A DNA stretch of 64,000 nucleotides from Candidatus Nanohaloarchaea archaeon (GCA_013343275.1 CP046106.1:620001-684000); one strand, 5' to 3'; positions 43,547-52,184 are shown, counted from the first letter of the stretch. Program-made: numbers and translations. The notes: generated by a model from the sequence alone, not told the origin.

Positions 43547-44070
43547 CCGAAGCAGTAGACGACTGCTGAATCCGGTAGCTGTCTGATGTAGCTGCAGGTG
43601 GAGGATGCAACGTTCTGTTCGGTTATGTTGTAGATTACGCTCTGCTGAGGTACAGCTCTCCTGTTCCGGACTACTGCCCCTACTACATGTACGGCCGGGG
43701 TTTTCTCAAGCTGTGTCTGGGCAGGTATATTACTTGTGTTGACGTAGTTCAGGTACATCTTGTCTCCAAAGTTGTTCTGAACTGTTTTTACTGCTTCAAG
43801 CTGCTGGCGGCCTTCCGAAGTGTTGTAGTATCCTGTAACAAAGACCACGTCGTTCACCGCAGCAAGATAGCTTTTCTCACGCGTAGTGAGACCTAAAGAT
43901 CCCCGGGAGAAGGTCTGGTTAGGTAGTTCAGGTGCCTGCTGCTGTTGATTATTGTTTGTTCCTCCGCCTCCACCGGTAAGGCCGGAGTATGATGCGATTC
44001 CTCCGAAAGCGAATCCGCCGCCGATAAGTATTGCTATAATTGCTGTACCGTATTTCTCTACGAATCCCAT
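43543..44070 (-). CDS. Membrane-anchored extracellular protein, possible thioredoxin-like fold
   Basis: Start at ATG 44070 (MGFVEKYGTAIIAILIGGGF), giving one N-terminal anchor (about residues 8-30), a Gly/Asn/Gln linker (TGGGGGTNNNQQQQ) and an extracellular domain; 175 aa. The domain pattern VNDVVFVTGYYNTSEGRQQLEAV, then KMYLNYVNTS, then KTPAVHVVGAVV looks like a thioredoxin-type beta-alpha-beta with a Pro before the third strand, but the CxxC is absent. Two Cys near the end (STCSYIRQLPDSAVVYC) may form a disulfide. Function unknown. Confidence 0.6.
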   Translation of the reverse strand: MGFVEKYGTAIIAILIGGGFAFGGIASYSGLTGGGGGTNNNQQQQAPELPNQTFSRGSLGLTTREKSYLAAVNDVVFVTGYYNTSEGRQQLEAVKTVQNNFGDKMYLNYVNTSNIPAQTQLEKTPAVHVVGAVVRNRRAVPQQSVIYNITEQNVASSTCSYIRQLPDSAVVYCFG

Positions 44071-44123
44071 GTCTAGGTATTGTTCGGAAACAAATAAAGG
44101 ACTTGCCGGTCCACAATCCATAC

Positions 44124-44519
44124 ATGATAGTAGGATTCAACGTCACGGAGCTCGAAGCTTCACAGGAGGAAAACGTACAGGGAGATCTTCAGATCAATTA
44201 CACCCCGGAAATAGAAGATGTGGAGACGGCAGATGTCAACGCATTCGAAGAACCGGTAGCTAAAATCTACTACAGCTTCACAGTAGACTACGATGCAAAC
44301 GGCCAGACAGGCGCACAGATCAAGCTCTCAGGAAACGTACTCTGGAAAGGAAACACAGAAGAAATAGTAAAGGCCTGGGAAGACGACAACAGGCTGCCGG
44401 AAAGCATCAACGCACCTCTGATGAACGACATGTACAGAAAACTGATCTCAGAGGCCGTAGGAGTAGCAGACACGCTGAACCTTCTGCCACCGGTACCTAC
44501 ACCACAGGTAGAACAGTAA
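44124..44519 (+). CDS. SecB-like fold protein
   Basis: Start at ATG 44124 (MIVGFNVTELEA); upstream in-frame codons overlap the divergent gene. 131 aa. Pattern of four beta strands (NVQGDLQINYTPEIEDVETA, AKIYYSFTVDYDAN, AQIKLSGNVLWKGN) followed by PESINAPLMNDMYRKLISEAVGVADTLNLLPPVP. The closing P-x6-YR-x2-IS-x-n-LNL-x-PV pattern recalls SecB export chaperones and SecB-like antitoxin-associated proteins. Assigned by pattern only. It could be a chaperone or part of a small complex; no toxin-antitoxin pair is evident next to it. Confidence 0.5.
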   Translation: MIVGFNVTELEASQEENVQGDLQINYTPEIEDVETADVNAFEEPVAKIYYSFTVDYDANGQTGAQIKLSGNVLWKGNTEEIVKAWEDDNRLPESINAPLMNDMYRKLISEAVGVADTLNLLPPVPTPQVEQ

Positions 44520-44520
44520 A

Positions 44521-44730
44521 CTATCTCTTCACACCAATTAAACGGTGCTTGCGCCCCATAAAGGCCTTTGTATACGTCTCGATCTTTCCTTTTTTCTCCA
44601 GCGAGTTCAGACACCGATGTACATCATTTTCAGGCCATCCCAGTTCCTGCGAGAGAACCGTGGCCGAAGGTTTACGGCCGTTGTCGATCATACTCTGGGC
44701 CTGTTCAAGTACTTTTTCTCCACGCCTCAT
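44521..44730 (-). CDS. Small winged-helix DNA-binding protein
   Basis: 69 aa. Single winged-helix domain: VLEQAQSMIDNGRKPSATVLSQELGWPENDVHRCLNSLEKKGKIETY, where the recognition helix is ENDVHRCLNSLEKKG and the wing follows. No effector domain. Likely a transcriptional regulator. It ends 1 nt from the opposed SecB-like gene. Confidence 0.7.
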   Translation of the reverse strand: MRRGEKVLEQAQSMIDNGRKPSATVLSQELGWPENDVHRCLNSLEKKGKIETYTKAFMGRKHRLIGVKR

Positions 44731-44767
44731 ACACAGCTTTAAACTCTGGAGGCGTTAAAATGTTACT

Positions 44768-44962
44768 ATGACGGATTACGAGGACGCCTTGAATGAACTG
44801 GAGACTGAGGTCGAGCAGGTCGAGGACGAGTTCTCCGAGATAGAGAGCAATAGCGATGAGAAAAGCGACAAGGAAGTTCAGGCCGAAAACCTGCTGAACG
44901 AGATACACGAACAGATAGAGTTCCTTGAAGAACAGATGGAGAGAATTGAGGAAAAAGATTAA
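44768..44962 (+). CDS. Small acidic coiled-coil protein
   Basis: 64 aa, about 40 percent Glu/Asp, predicted as one or two long helices (MTDYEDALNELETEVEQVEDEF, LLNEIHEQIEFLEEQMERIEEK). The composition is extreme even for this genome. No family recognised. Located between the winged-helix gene and hsp20. Confidence 0.55.
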   Translation: MTDYEDALNELETEVEQVEDEFSEIESNSDEKSDKEVQAENLLNEIHEQIEFLEEQMERIEEKD

Positions 44963-45004
44963 ATATTTTTATCGACATCAACAAAAATGAGGTGCTTGAA
45001 ACAA

Positions 45005-45433
45005 ATGAGAAGACTTGACCGTGAGGACGATATCGACGATGTATTCAGCCAGATGCAAAAATTCGTAGAACAGTTCCAGGACTTCGGAAAGGACATGACC
45101 TCTAGCTTCACAGGCGCAGTACCTGTAGACGTGACAGAGGAAGACGGACACATCACAGTGAAAGCTGATCTACCAGGAGTAGAAAAAGAAGAGATCAATG
45201 TAAAGGCCGACGAGGAAAAGATCGAGATCATGGCCGAAAGCTCACAGGAAGTAAAAGAGGAGAACGAGAAATACTACCGAAAAGAGAGATCCTCCAGAAC
45301 ATTCCAGAGAACCGTCGCCTGGCCTAAACCTGTCGACCCGGAAACAGTCGGGGCAGAGTACGAGGACGGAGTCCTCAAAGTCACTGCAGAAGTCAGCGAA
45401 GAGGAATCAGGCCGCGATATCGAGGTAGAGTAA
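45005..45433 (+). CDS. Small heat shock protein Hsp20
   Basis: Start at ATG 45005, since GAGGTG lies 10 nt upstream, within an earlier spurious in-frame start. 142 aa. Alpha-crystallin domain: VPVDVTEEDGHITVKADLPGVEKEEINVKADEEKIEIMAE, FQRTVAWPKPVDPETVGAEYEDGVLKVTAEV. The C-terminal I-x-I/V anchoring motif is present as DIEVE. ATP-independent holdase for unfolding proteins. Confidence 0.93.
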   Translation: MRRLDREDDIDDVFSQMQKFVEQFQDFGKDMTSSFTGAVPVDVTEEDGHITVKADLPGVEKEEINVKADEEKIEIMAESSQEVKEENEKYYRKERSSRTFQRTVAWPKPVDPETVGAEYEDGVLKVTAEVSEEESGRDIEVE

Positions 45434-45539
45434 ACTTTTTCCTCTACCGACAACTTTTTCAATTTCTCCTCCCTGTTTTTCATTAGATGGTAGGGCCGGA
45501 CAGTGTAAGGACGCCAGAAAACCAGTTTACTGAAACAGG

Positions 45540-46622
45540 GTGTTCTATCTGAGCGCCAGTTCAGGCCCCGAATACCTCCCTGACGACTTCGATATCCCCG
45601 ATAACTACAACATTCTGCAGATTTCTGAAATACACGCATTCGAGGAGTTCAACGAGGCGGAAAGCGAGAACTACAGCCAGGAAGTAGCCCGCCAGGTCAA
45701 CAGCTACACCGAAAAATATGACGTCGACGAAATCCATGTAATGGGCGACACAGGAACCTTCGACGACGTATACAACTTCCTGGATACCCTGAACCCGGGG
45801 CCCGAAGTTGTAATCGTGGCTGGAGATGAAGACAAGAAAGACGCAAATCCAGGCCCAGGAGAAAAGTCAGACGAATTCACAGGATTCTACACCCAGATCA
45901 ACAGCCTACAGCCCTTCGATGTCGATGTAGACTACCAGATATTCGACGAAGGATTCGAAAAAGAAGTAGCGGGCAACAAAGTGCAGGCAGCACACCATCC
46001 GAGAAAATCCAAGAGAGAAAACTCTCTCAACCGGCCCGACCCAAGGCCTGACAGCTTCCTGGATGATCTTTTCTCCGTTGAGAAACACACAAACGAGAAA
46101 ACAGCAGAATGCATGATATACGAAGCTGAAAACAACAAAAAACATTTCCCGAAAAGCGGGCCTGATGAAGGAAACCCAGAATTGCGGGAAAACGACATGG
46201 TTAAAAGCCCTCCAAGCCTCAAAGGCCTTGACGTAGTTGTATACGACCACCTGCACATGCCATACGCAAGAACCGCTGGCAACACAGTTGTCATGGGTCT
46301 AGGCGGTCGTAAAAACAACCACGATCCTGGAACAGAGGCCTTACCTAGTGAAAGCATGCATCTTGCAAGCTTCGGGGATGAAAGAATTCATTCAATGCAT
46401 TTCGACGCAGGAAAGGACCGCATATTCGAGCACCAGGTTTTCGAGCAGTCAGAGACTGATGTCCAGATGTACGACGTGGAGATCCCTGAAGAGTTAAACT
46501 CTGAAGGCGGTTACAGGCCTGTACAGAAAAGATTTCGACGGGAAAAGATTCCTGAAGAGGCCTGGGAGTTTGAGGAAGACCTACCAGAGAAATGGACTGA
46601 AGAAGTCAGGCCTGCTGCCTGA
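45540..46622 (+). CDS. Divergent metallophosphoesterase-like protein
   Basis: 360 aa from a GTG start. It follows the calcineurin-like phosphoesterase layout with altered metal ligands: ILQISEIHAF where D-x-H is expected, HVMGDTGTFDDV for the GD motif, VVIVAGDEDKKD for GNHD, QAAHHPRK for the following His motif, and VVVYDHLHMPYARTAGNTVVMGLGG for GHTH plus the closing NPGS-like strand. Asp to Glu, Asn to Asp and His to Glu substitutions suggest changed or lost catalysis. A large insert lies between the last two motifs, and a C-terminal extension follows. Confidence 0.55.
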   Translation: MFYLSASSGPEYLPDDFDIPDNYNILQISEIHAFEEFNEAESENYSQEVARQVNSYTEKYDVDEIHVMGDTGTFDDVYNFLDTLNPGPEVVIVAGDEDKKDANPGPGEKSDEFTGFYTQINSLQPFDVDVDYQIFDEGFEKEVAGNKVQAAHHPRKSKRENSLNRPDPRPDSFLDDLFSVEKHTNEKTAECMIYEAENNKKHFPKSGPDEGNPELRENDMVKSPPSLKGLDVVVYDHLHMPYARTAGNTVVMGLGGRKNNHDPGTEALPSESMHLASFGDERIHSMHFDAGKDRIFEHQVFEQSETDVQMYDVEIPEELNSEGGYRPVQKRFRREKIPEEAWEFEEDLPEKWTEEVRPAA

Positions 46623-46662
46623 AAAAGTACAAAAATAGCGGCCTAACAGTTTTTTACATAGA

Positions 46663-47178
46663 ATGAGCAACTACTTCACCCAGTCTCCAGAACAACTGAA
46701 AGAATTTCTTGAATTTATAGAAGACGACATCGACAACGTGAGAAGGGTAATAGATACAGTTGAAGAAAAAGGCCTTGACGCAGATTTCATGGTTCATGCC
46801 AAGAGCGAGACTGTAGAGGAGTCAGCAGAAAACACAGATATTGACGAGAAAGAGATTGTCAAGACCCTGGTATTCATGGCCGATGAACCTGTGGCTGTGC
46901 TCTGCCCGGGCCATACATCAGTATCTGAAACAAAATTAGAGAGTATTCTAGAAGCAGAGATCAGGATGGCTTCGCCGGAAGAAGTTACAGAGGCCACAGG
47001 ATACTATGTCGGCGGAGTATCTCCTTTCGATCTTGATATACCTGTTTTGATGGAGGAATCGATTCTTGAACAGGAGAAAGTTAAGCCAGCGGCAGGATCG
47101 CGTGTAGTAGGAGTAACAATCAATACCGAAGATCTGAAAGAAGTTACCGGTGCAGAAGTAGTTGATGTATCGCGGTAA
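46663..47178 (+). CDS. YbaK/ProX-type aminoacyl-tRNA deacylase
   Basis: 171 aa. Single YbaK/prolyl-tRNA-synthetase-associated domain: HAKSETVEESAENTDIDEKEIVKTLVFMADEPVAVLCPG, the conserved Lys in EIVKTL, GYYVGGVSPFDLDIPVLMEESIL and GSRVVGVTINTEDL. Stand-alone members hydrolyse mischarged tRNA such as Cys-tRNA-Pro or Ala-tRNA-Pro in trans. Confidence 0.9.
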   Translation: MSNYFTQSPEQLKEFLEFIEDDIDNVRRVIDTVEEKGLDADFMVHAKSETVEESAENTDIDEKEIVKTLVFMADEPVAVLCPGHTSVSETKLESILEAEIRMASPEEVTEATGYYVGGVSPFDLDIPVLMEESILEQEKVKPAAGSRVVGVTINTEDLKEVTGAEVVDVSR

Positions 47179-48120
47179 TCAGAAAACCTTCTCTCCTTCC
47201 ATTTCAGGCCTTTCGCCTTCAATCAGCTCCGATATATCATCACGGAAGAAAAACTCGTTGAGAACTTCCAGATCATCTGAATTCTCGGCCTTCCTGATCC
47301 CTTCATCTGATCCAAGAATATATCCCGGATCCTGGCTGTACTGAGGTGGTAGCGCGTACTCAGGATTTGACGAAAGCCGTTCTACATCAAGAACTTCGGA
47401 ACCGAAAACAAACTCCGGTTCATATACACTCCAGTCATTTCCAAGCTCATCTACAACGCTCTGCCAGGCCTTTCTCCAGCTAGATGTCTTCTTAACGAGC
47501 GAGCCTCCGCCACGATTATCAGCAGTATCCTGGGCATTAGACTGATCGAAACCTCTTCTTTCAGGCTCAGCGTCCAGAAGCTGGTGTTCTTCCATCTCTT
47601 CCTCTTCAATGAAGAAACGGGCTTCGGCCGGATACTCCTCCTCTATTTCGCTCCATTCTGCAGGATCAGGATCCGAGAACTCTCCACGGTTTTTTACATC
47701 TGTATAGCCTTCATGAGGTTTAACCTCTACCATGTGGGCCTCGTAACGATCCAGATCCAGGAAAAGAAGGTCGGCATCTCCCATCAAAGTTTCATGCTCG
47801 GAAGCTGACATATCTCCCGGGTTCTCATGGAAATCTCTCTCGGTAAGCACCAGATCCCATTTATTGCTGCCGCGATCGATATTTTCAGCGTAACGATCTA
47901 ATCGGCCGTCAACCAGCAGGTCGTGGCGATCCTGAGATTCCCGTGGATCAGAACGCAAAATACCTTCGACATAGGTACCTTCCTCTATCCTGACACCAGG
48001 CTGAGAAACTACTTCCGGAGTCCATGGACGGCCCTGACTAGCATTTTCAAGAACAACGGCGTGCGCATCCTCTGTAATATCATATCTATCTAATGCCTGC
48101 GCCGCATCAAGATCTCCCAT
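47179..48120 (-). CDS. Hypothetical protein with a possible PD-(D/E)XK nuclease core
   Basis: 313 aa, acidic, no membrane segment. A segment near residues 110-130 reads GDADLLFLDLDRYEAHMVEVKPHEG, which resembles the PD-(D/E)XK nuclease hairpin: an Asp on the first strand and E-x-K (VEVK) on the second. A Trp-rich helix follows further on (TSSWRKAWQSVVDELGNDW). No family recognised. Start uses ATG 48120; the stop touches that of the YbaK gene. It forms a pair with the next upstream orphan. Confidence 0.5.
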   Translation of the reverse strand: MGDLDAAQALDRYDITEDAHAVVLENASQGRPWTPEVVSQPGVRIEEGTYVEGILRSDPRESQDRHDLLVDGRLDRYAENIDRGSNKWDLVLTERDFHENPGDMSASEHETLMGDADLLFLDLDRYEAHMVEVKPHEGYTDVKNRGEFSDPDPAEWSEIEEEYPAEARFFIEEEEMEEHQLLDAEPERRGFDQSNAQDTADNRGGGSLVKKTSSWRKAWQSVVDELGNDWSVYEPEFVFGSEVLDVERLSSNPEYALPPQYSQDPGYILGSDEGIRKAENSDDLEVLNEFFFRDDISELIEGERPEMEGEKVF

Positions 48121-48158
48121 CTAAAGAAAAATCACACAGTACAAGATTAAAAATATTT

Positions 48159-48647
48159 CTACAGCTCCGACAGCACATCAGAACCTACCATATCTACAAA
48201 GTCCTCATAGGCCTCATCTCGGGCAAAATCCTGATGCTCAGGCCAGTAAACCGTGCCTGCAAGAAGAGAGTTTTCAGGCCTCTCCAACTCCCTGGTATTA
48301 TCGTAGGGAATCGTGGCCAACTCATAACCCCAGTCATTATCCAGTTCCTGAATTATACCGGAAACTTTACGGCCTTCAGAGAACTCTGCACCCGGATCAA
48401 AATCCGTGGAGGCCGGCGAAAAATCAACGTCGTAAATGCGGAGGTAACAGTTCTCCAGGTCAAAATTAGCCATATCTACCTTAACTCCGGGCCTCTTCCC
48501 GAGATCGAAACCCTCTACATCTTCGGTTTCAGCGTTATACTCTCCTCTAACCAGAATATCGAAAGGCCTGTCGCTACCAACTTCGCTCATCCTTTCACGG
48601 GTAATTCTATCCCAGAACAGCTCTTTATGAGAGATATCGTTCGACAC
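48159..48647 (-). CDS. Orphan hypothetical protein
   Basis: 162 aa, acidic. Strand-rich middle (FDILVRGEYNAETEDVEGFDLG, VKVDMANFDLENCYLRIYDVDF), possibly a small beta barrel. No family recognised. It is 38 nt upstream of the putative nuclease gene on the same strand, so the two likely share a transcript. The 227-nt gap to tyrS that follows is AT rich with short palindromes and no gene that I can support. Confidence 0.5.
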   Translation of the reverse strand: MSNDISHKELFWDRITRERMSEVGSDRPFDILVRGEYNAETEDVEGFDLGKRPGVKVDMANFDLENCYLRIYDVDFSPASTDFDPGAEFSEGRKVSGIIQELDNDWGYELATIPYDNTRELERPENSLLAGTVYWPEHQDFARDEAYEDFVDMVGSDVLSEL

Positions 48648-48874
48648 AGAAAGTTAAATGACTGGCAAAATATTTACAGTAACGCCCTACTGTTGAGATT
48701 GACTGCAGCATTCAAAACCTCCGACAGTAAGAATTTAACAGTTAAGCACGAAGACTTCTCTGTTCCAATGAAAGGTGGACGCTTTTATCCACGAGAAGTT
48801 TGAAAACGCCGTAAAACCTTCCAGCCACAGCTCTTTAAGCGTTCTCTCACAAATTCTTCGTAGGTAGATACTAA

Positions 48875-49900
48875 ATGGACAACGAGAAACGTAAAGAACT
48901 AGTTCTCCGTAACTCGGAGGAGATAATCCAGGAAGAAGAACTGGAACAGATACTTGAAGAAAAAGACGAGCCACGGGCCTACGTAGGATACGAGACCTCA
49001 GGGCCTGTACACCTCGGCCACTGGATCTCAGTCCGTAAAATGCTGGACATCCAGAAAGCAGGATTCGATCCCGTAATTCTGTGGGCAGATCTGCATACCT
49101 TCCTCAACAAGAAAGGAGAGGAGGACTGGATCGAGGACATGATCGAGTACTGGCAGGCCACATTCGAAGCTCTAGGCCTTGACGCAGAGTACGTCCACGG
49201 CCGGGACTTCCAGGAAGACGACGAGTACTTCCACGATTTATTGACCATGATGCAAAAAACCACGATCAACCGTGGAGAACGCTCAATGCAACACGATTTG
49301 AGGGACAAGGACGAAGTCTACATCTCCCAGATCACATACCCACTGATGCAGGCACTTGACATCGTCCACCTAGACCTTGATCTGGCAGTCGCTGGAATCG
49401 AGCAGAGAAAAATCCACATGCTCGCAAGAGAACAGCTGCCAAAACTCGGATACGAGAAACCAACCTGCCTGCACTGGCCTCTACTCACATCACTGGCCGG
49501 AAGCGGGGACAAAATGTCTTCATCCAAGAAAAACACGATGTTCCCACTGCACGCAGACCCAGAAGACATCAGGGACGTACTTGAAGACGCTTACTGCCCA
49601 CAGGGCGAAGTAGAAGACAACCCGATTATCCAGATCTGCCAGTTCTTCATCTTCGGAGCAGACCGCGAACTAACAGTCGAGAGAAAAGAAGAATACGGCG
49701 GAGACCTCCACTACGAAACATTTGAGGAGATGACAGAAGATTTCGAAAGCGGCGAACTCCACCCGCTGGACCTAAAAGAAGCAGTAGCAGACGAAGTAAT
49801 CGACAGATTCGAACCAGTAAGAGAAAGGTTCAAAGAAGAACCAGAACTACTGGAACCGCTCGAAGAGATAGGCCACGAAAAACCAGATTATCTGAAGTAA
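48875..49900 (+). CDS. tyrS: Tyrosyl-tRNA synthetase, archaeal type
   Basis: 341 aa. Class I signatures: YVGYETSGPVHLGHW (HxGH at the end), Tyr-binding ISQITYPLMQALDIVHLDLDLAVAGIEQRKIHMLARE, and KMSSSK at 213-218. The compact size and the GIEQRKIHMLARE block are those of the archaeal enzyme, and TrpRS is excluded by the Tyr/Asp pocket pattern. Confidence 0.95.
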   Translation: MDNEKRKELVLRNSEEIIQEEELEQILEEKDEPRAYVGYETSGPVHLGHWISVRKMLDIQKAGFDPVILWADLHTFLNKKGEEDWIEDMIEYWQATFEALGLDAEYVHGRDFQEDDEYFHDLLTMMQKTTINRGERSMQHDLRDKDEVYISQITYPLMQALDIVHLDLDLAVAGIEQRKIHMLAREQLPKLGYEKPTCLHWPLLTSLAGSGDKMSSSKKNTMFPLHADPEDIRDVLEDAYCPQGEVEDNPIIQICQFFIFGADRELTVERKEEYGGDLHYETFEEMTEDFESGELHPLDLKEAVADEVIDRFEPVRERFKEEPELLEPLEEIGHEKPDYLK

Positions 49901-49902
49901 AG

Positions 49903-49931
49903 GCCTTCTCTTCTTCTAACTTTTTCTTTTC
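49903..49931 (+). terminator. tyrS terminator
   Basis: AGGCCT-containing pyrimidine tract ending in tttttctttt, immediately after the tyrS stop. Confidence 0.45.
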
Positions 49932-49997
49932 TAGCTAGTTCCCCTTTGGCAGATAGAGTTACTGTATGTTGAAATGTAGAGAAGTAAAGTTGAGAGT

Positions 49998-50198
49998 TTA
50001 CTCCTCTTCTGGATCGTCTTCTTCTACCCAGACACGTACTTTTCCGGGCGGTGCGTCGAAAGGCCTTTTGCCAAACCTGATGTTCTCCGCGAGATCCATT
50101 GCTTCCTTTATCTTGTCGAATTCTTTTTCTGTTACTACTTTTTCCTTGAGTTCGGTGGGATGTGTTTCATCGAACTCGTATCCAGCTACTTCTTTCAT
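49998..50198 (-). CDS. Small acidic hypothetical protein
   Basis: 66 aa. MKEVAGYEFDETHPTELKEKVVTEKEFDKIKEAMDLAENIRFGKRPFDAPPGKVRVWVEEDDPEEE has a helical middle and a conserved-looking RFGKRPFDAPPGKVRVWV strand near the end. No Cys, no membrane segment, no family recognised. It lies between tyrS and ogt on the opposite strand. Confidence 0.55.
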   Translation of the reverse strand: MKEVAGYEFDETHPTELKEKVVTEKEFDKIKEAMDLAENIRFGKRPFDAPPGKVRVWVEEDDPEEE

Positions 50199-50280
50199 GT
50201 ATACCTATGGGACAGGCATCTTTATGATATCTCGACATCAACAGGATTGAACTAAAAAGAAACAAGTTACAATTTAAGGT

Positions 50281-50661
50281 GTGAAGATCACTATCTACGG
50301 CCGCACGCTCAACGTCTACGAGCAGTTGATCGATGAACCGCAGAAAGAAGTTAACGACCAGCTTAACGAATACTTCAACGGAGACCGGGAAATCTTTGAC
50401 CTTGAGTACGATATTCCTGAAGGATTTGTCGGCAGTGTTCTCCGCGAGATCCAGAAAATAGACTACGGGGAGACCAAGACCTATGGAGAAATTGCTGATA
50501 AAGTAGACAGCATTCCTATAGCTGTAGGTCAGGCCTGCAGCAAGAACCCTCTCCCTCTAATCGTTCCCTGCCACAGAGTAGTAGGTAAAAACTCTGTAGG
50601 AGGGTATCTTGGAGAAAGCGATAGTGAAGTGAAACGGAAACTGCTACAGCTAGAGAAATAA
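50281..50661 (+). CDS. ogt: O6-alkylguanine-DNA alkyltransferase
   Basis: 126 aa from a GTG start. The active-site IVPCHRVVG with Cys97, the upstream helix-turn-helix GETKTYGEIADKV, the Asn hinge (SKNPLPLI) and the C-terminal GGYLGESDSEVKRKLLQLE are all present. It transfers alkyl groups from O6-alkylguanine to the Cys in a suicide reaction. Short N-terminal domain, as in small archaeal MGMTs. Confidence 0.93.
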   Translation: MKITIYGRTLNVYEQLIDEPQKEVNDQLNEYFNGDREIFDLEYDIPEGFVGSVLREIQKIDYGETKTYGEIADKVDSIPIAVGQACSKNPLPLIVPCHRVVGKNSVGGYLGESDSEVKRKLLQLEK

Positions 50662-50713
50662 GTTTTTAACTCTGCTTGCAGAATTTCTGGTTACAATGAA
50701 AGGTGGACGTCCC

Positions 50714-50762
50714 TCTGAAAATCGGAGATTTTCTGGAGTCAAAGGAAATCTGCGATTTCCAG
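50714..50762 (+). repeat. Two-hairpin intergenic element, copy A
   Basis: Hairpin 1: GAAAATC-gga-GATTTTC (50717-50733). Hairpin 2: GGAAATC-tgc-GATTTCC (50744-50760). It resembles the element at 56574-56623 read on the minus strand: 20 of the first 23 bases match, and the second hairpin shares GAAATC and CGATTTC. Confidence 0.55.
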
Positions 50763-50863
50763 ACTTTTCTCACCGGACACATTTTGCAACCAACCAGGCT
50801 CGATGAGAGCCAGTTAGATCTAAAACCTATTCTAGATAAAAATTTCTACGTAAGTGGTTACGT

Positions 50864-52126
50864 ATGATTGCTATAGAAGTCTTCCGCGATAATCCTGAGG
50901 AGATTAAAGACGCACAGAGACGTAGAGGAAAAGACCCTGAGAAAGTAGATAAAGTAGTTGAACTCGACAGAGAATGGAGAGAGAAACTGCAGGAGCTTGA
51001 ATCTCTTCAGCAGGAGAGAAACGAAGTAGGGGATAAGATCGCGGAGCTTAAACAGGAAGGAGAAGATGCCTCCGATAAAATTGAACGCATGCAGGAAGTA
51101 AAACAGAGAATCAGCGAGCTGGAGGACGAAGTCGACGATCTGAAAGAGGAACGTGACGAAGTCCGCTACCAGGTAGGCAACCTGCTAGCCGACGATGTTC
51201 CTGAAGGAGAGGGAGAGGAAGACAACCCAGAACTCCGGACATGGGAGCCGGAGGAAGGGATGAAAGAGGACTCAAAACTTGCTGCAGACTTCCTTGAAGA
51301 AAACGATCTTCTGTCAGCGGAGAAGGCCACAGAGGTAGGAGGAGAACGCGCATACTACCTATCACCGGAATTGCTACAGCTGAGCCAGGCCCTGATCAAC
51401 TTCTCGATCGACTTCCTGAAAGAGAAAGACTTTGGAGTCTATCAGGTGCCGTACATGCTGGAGGAGAAGTCGATCTCTGCAGCTGTAGATCTGGAAACAT
51501 TCGAAGACCAGCTCTACCAGGTAAACGAAAACGACAGATACCTGATAGGTACCGCAGAACATGCACTGGCCGCGAAATATCAGGGGGAAGTAATAGAACA
51601 AGACCTACCACTCAAACTTGGAGGATACTCCACAAACTTCCGGAGAGAGGCCGGTAAACACGGTAAACAGACCAGAGGTCTCTGGAGAGTCCACCAGTTC
51701 GAGAAAGTAGAGCAGTTCGCATTCTGCAAACCAGAAAACCACCTGGATATACTCCAGGAGACTCTTGGCAATGCAGAGGAGATCATGCAGGAGCTAGGTC
51801 TTCCATACCGAGTAGTCGATATCTGCGACGGCGACATCTCGAACAAGACCTTCAAGCAGTACGATATCGAGGTATGGAGGCCTCCTCTCGGAGAGTACGG
51901 AGAAGTTGGTAGCTACGGGTCATGTACCGATTACCAGGCCCGCGAGTTCGATACCAGATACCGTGAGCAAGGCGACAGAAAAGTTCCTTACACAGTCTAT
52001 GCGACCGGTCTCGTACCTCAGAGGATCATCACGGCAATTATTGAGAACAATATGACTGAGAAAGGAGTGAAGATTCCAGAGGCATTACAGGATTACATGG
52101 GTGGGAAAGAGTACCTGGAAGTTTAG
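50864..52126 (+). CDS. serS: Seryl-tRNA synthetase
   Basis: 420 aa. N-terminal tRNA-binding coiled coil (about residues 30-110), class II core with motif 2 STNFRREAGKHGKQTRGLWRVHQFEKVEQFAF and motif 3 TVYATGLVPQRIITAIIENN. This is the common bacterial/eukaryal/haloarchaeal SerRS, not the rare methanogen type. A 200-nt upstream gap contains the two-hairpin repeat copy A. Confidence 0.96.
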   Translation: MIAIEVFRDNPEEIKDAQRRRGKDPEKVDKVVELDREWREKLQELESLQQERNEVGDKIAELKQEGEDASDKIERMQEVKQRISELEDEVDDLKEERDEVRYQVGNLLADDVPEGEGEEDNPELRTWEPEEGMKEDSKLAADFLEENDLLSAEKATEVGGERAYYLSPELLQLSQALINFSIDFLKEKDFGVYQVPYMLEEKSISAAVDLETFEDQLYQVNENDRYLIGTAEHALAAKYQGEVIEQDLPLKLGGYSTNFRREAGKHGKQTRGLWRVHQFEKVEQFAFCKPENHLDILQETLGNAEEIMQELGLPYRVVDICDGDISNKTFKQYDIEVWRPPLGEYGEVGSYGSCTDYQAREFDTRYREQGDRKVPYTVYATGLVPQRIITAIIENNMTEKGVKIPEALQDYMGGKEYLEV

Positions 52127-52184
52127 ATAGAAGATCAGGAGAATAGAGGAGGAGTAAAAATATTCCTCTCTTATTCCCTTTCTT

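Noticed and set aside
48093-48803. Plus-strand frame of 236 codons opposite the orphan pair.
   Set aside because: Basic, His/Arg-rich composition unlike this proteome; the acidic minus-strand frames are more plausible.
50695-50710. The 16-mer caatgaaaggtggacg occurs here and at 48766-48781, each time opening a tiny ORF starting MKGGR.
   Set aside because: About one 16-mer repeat is expected by chance in a 64-kb window, the following codons differ, and the ORFs (36 and 11 codons) have no other support.
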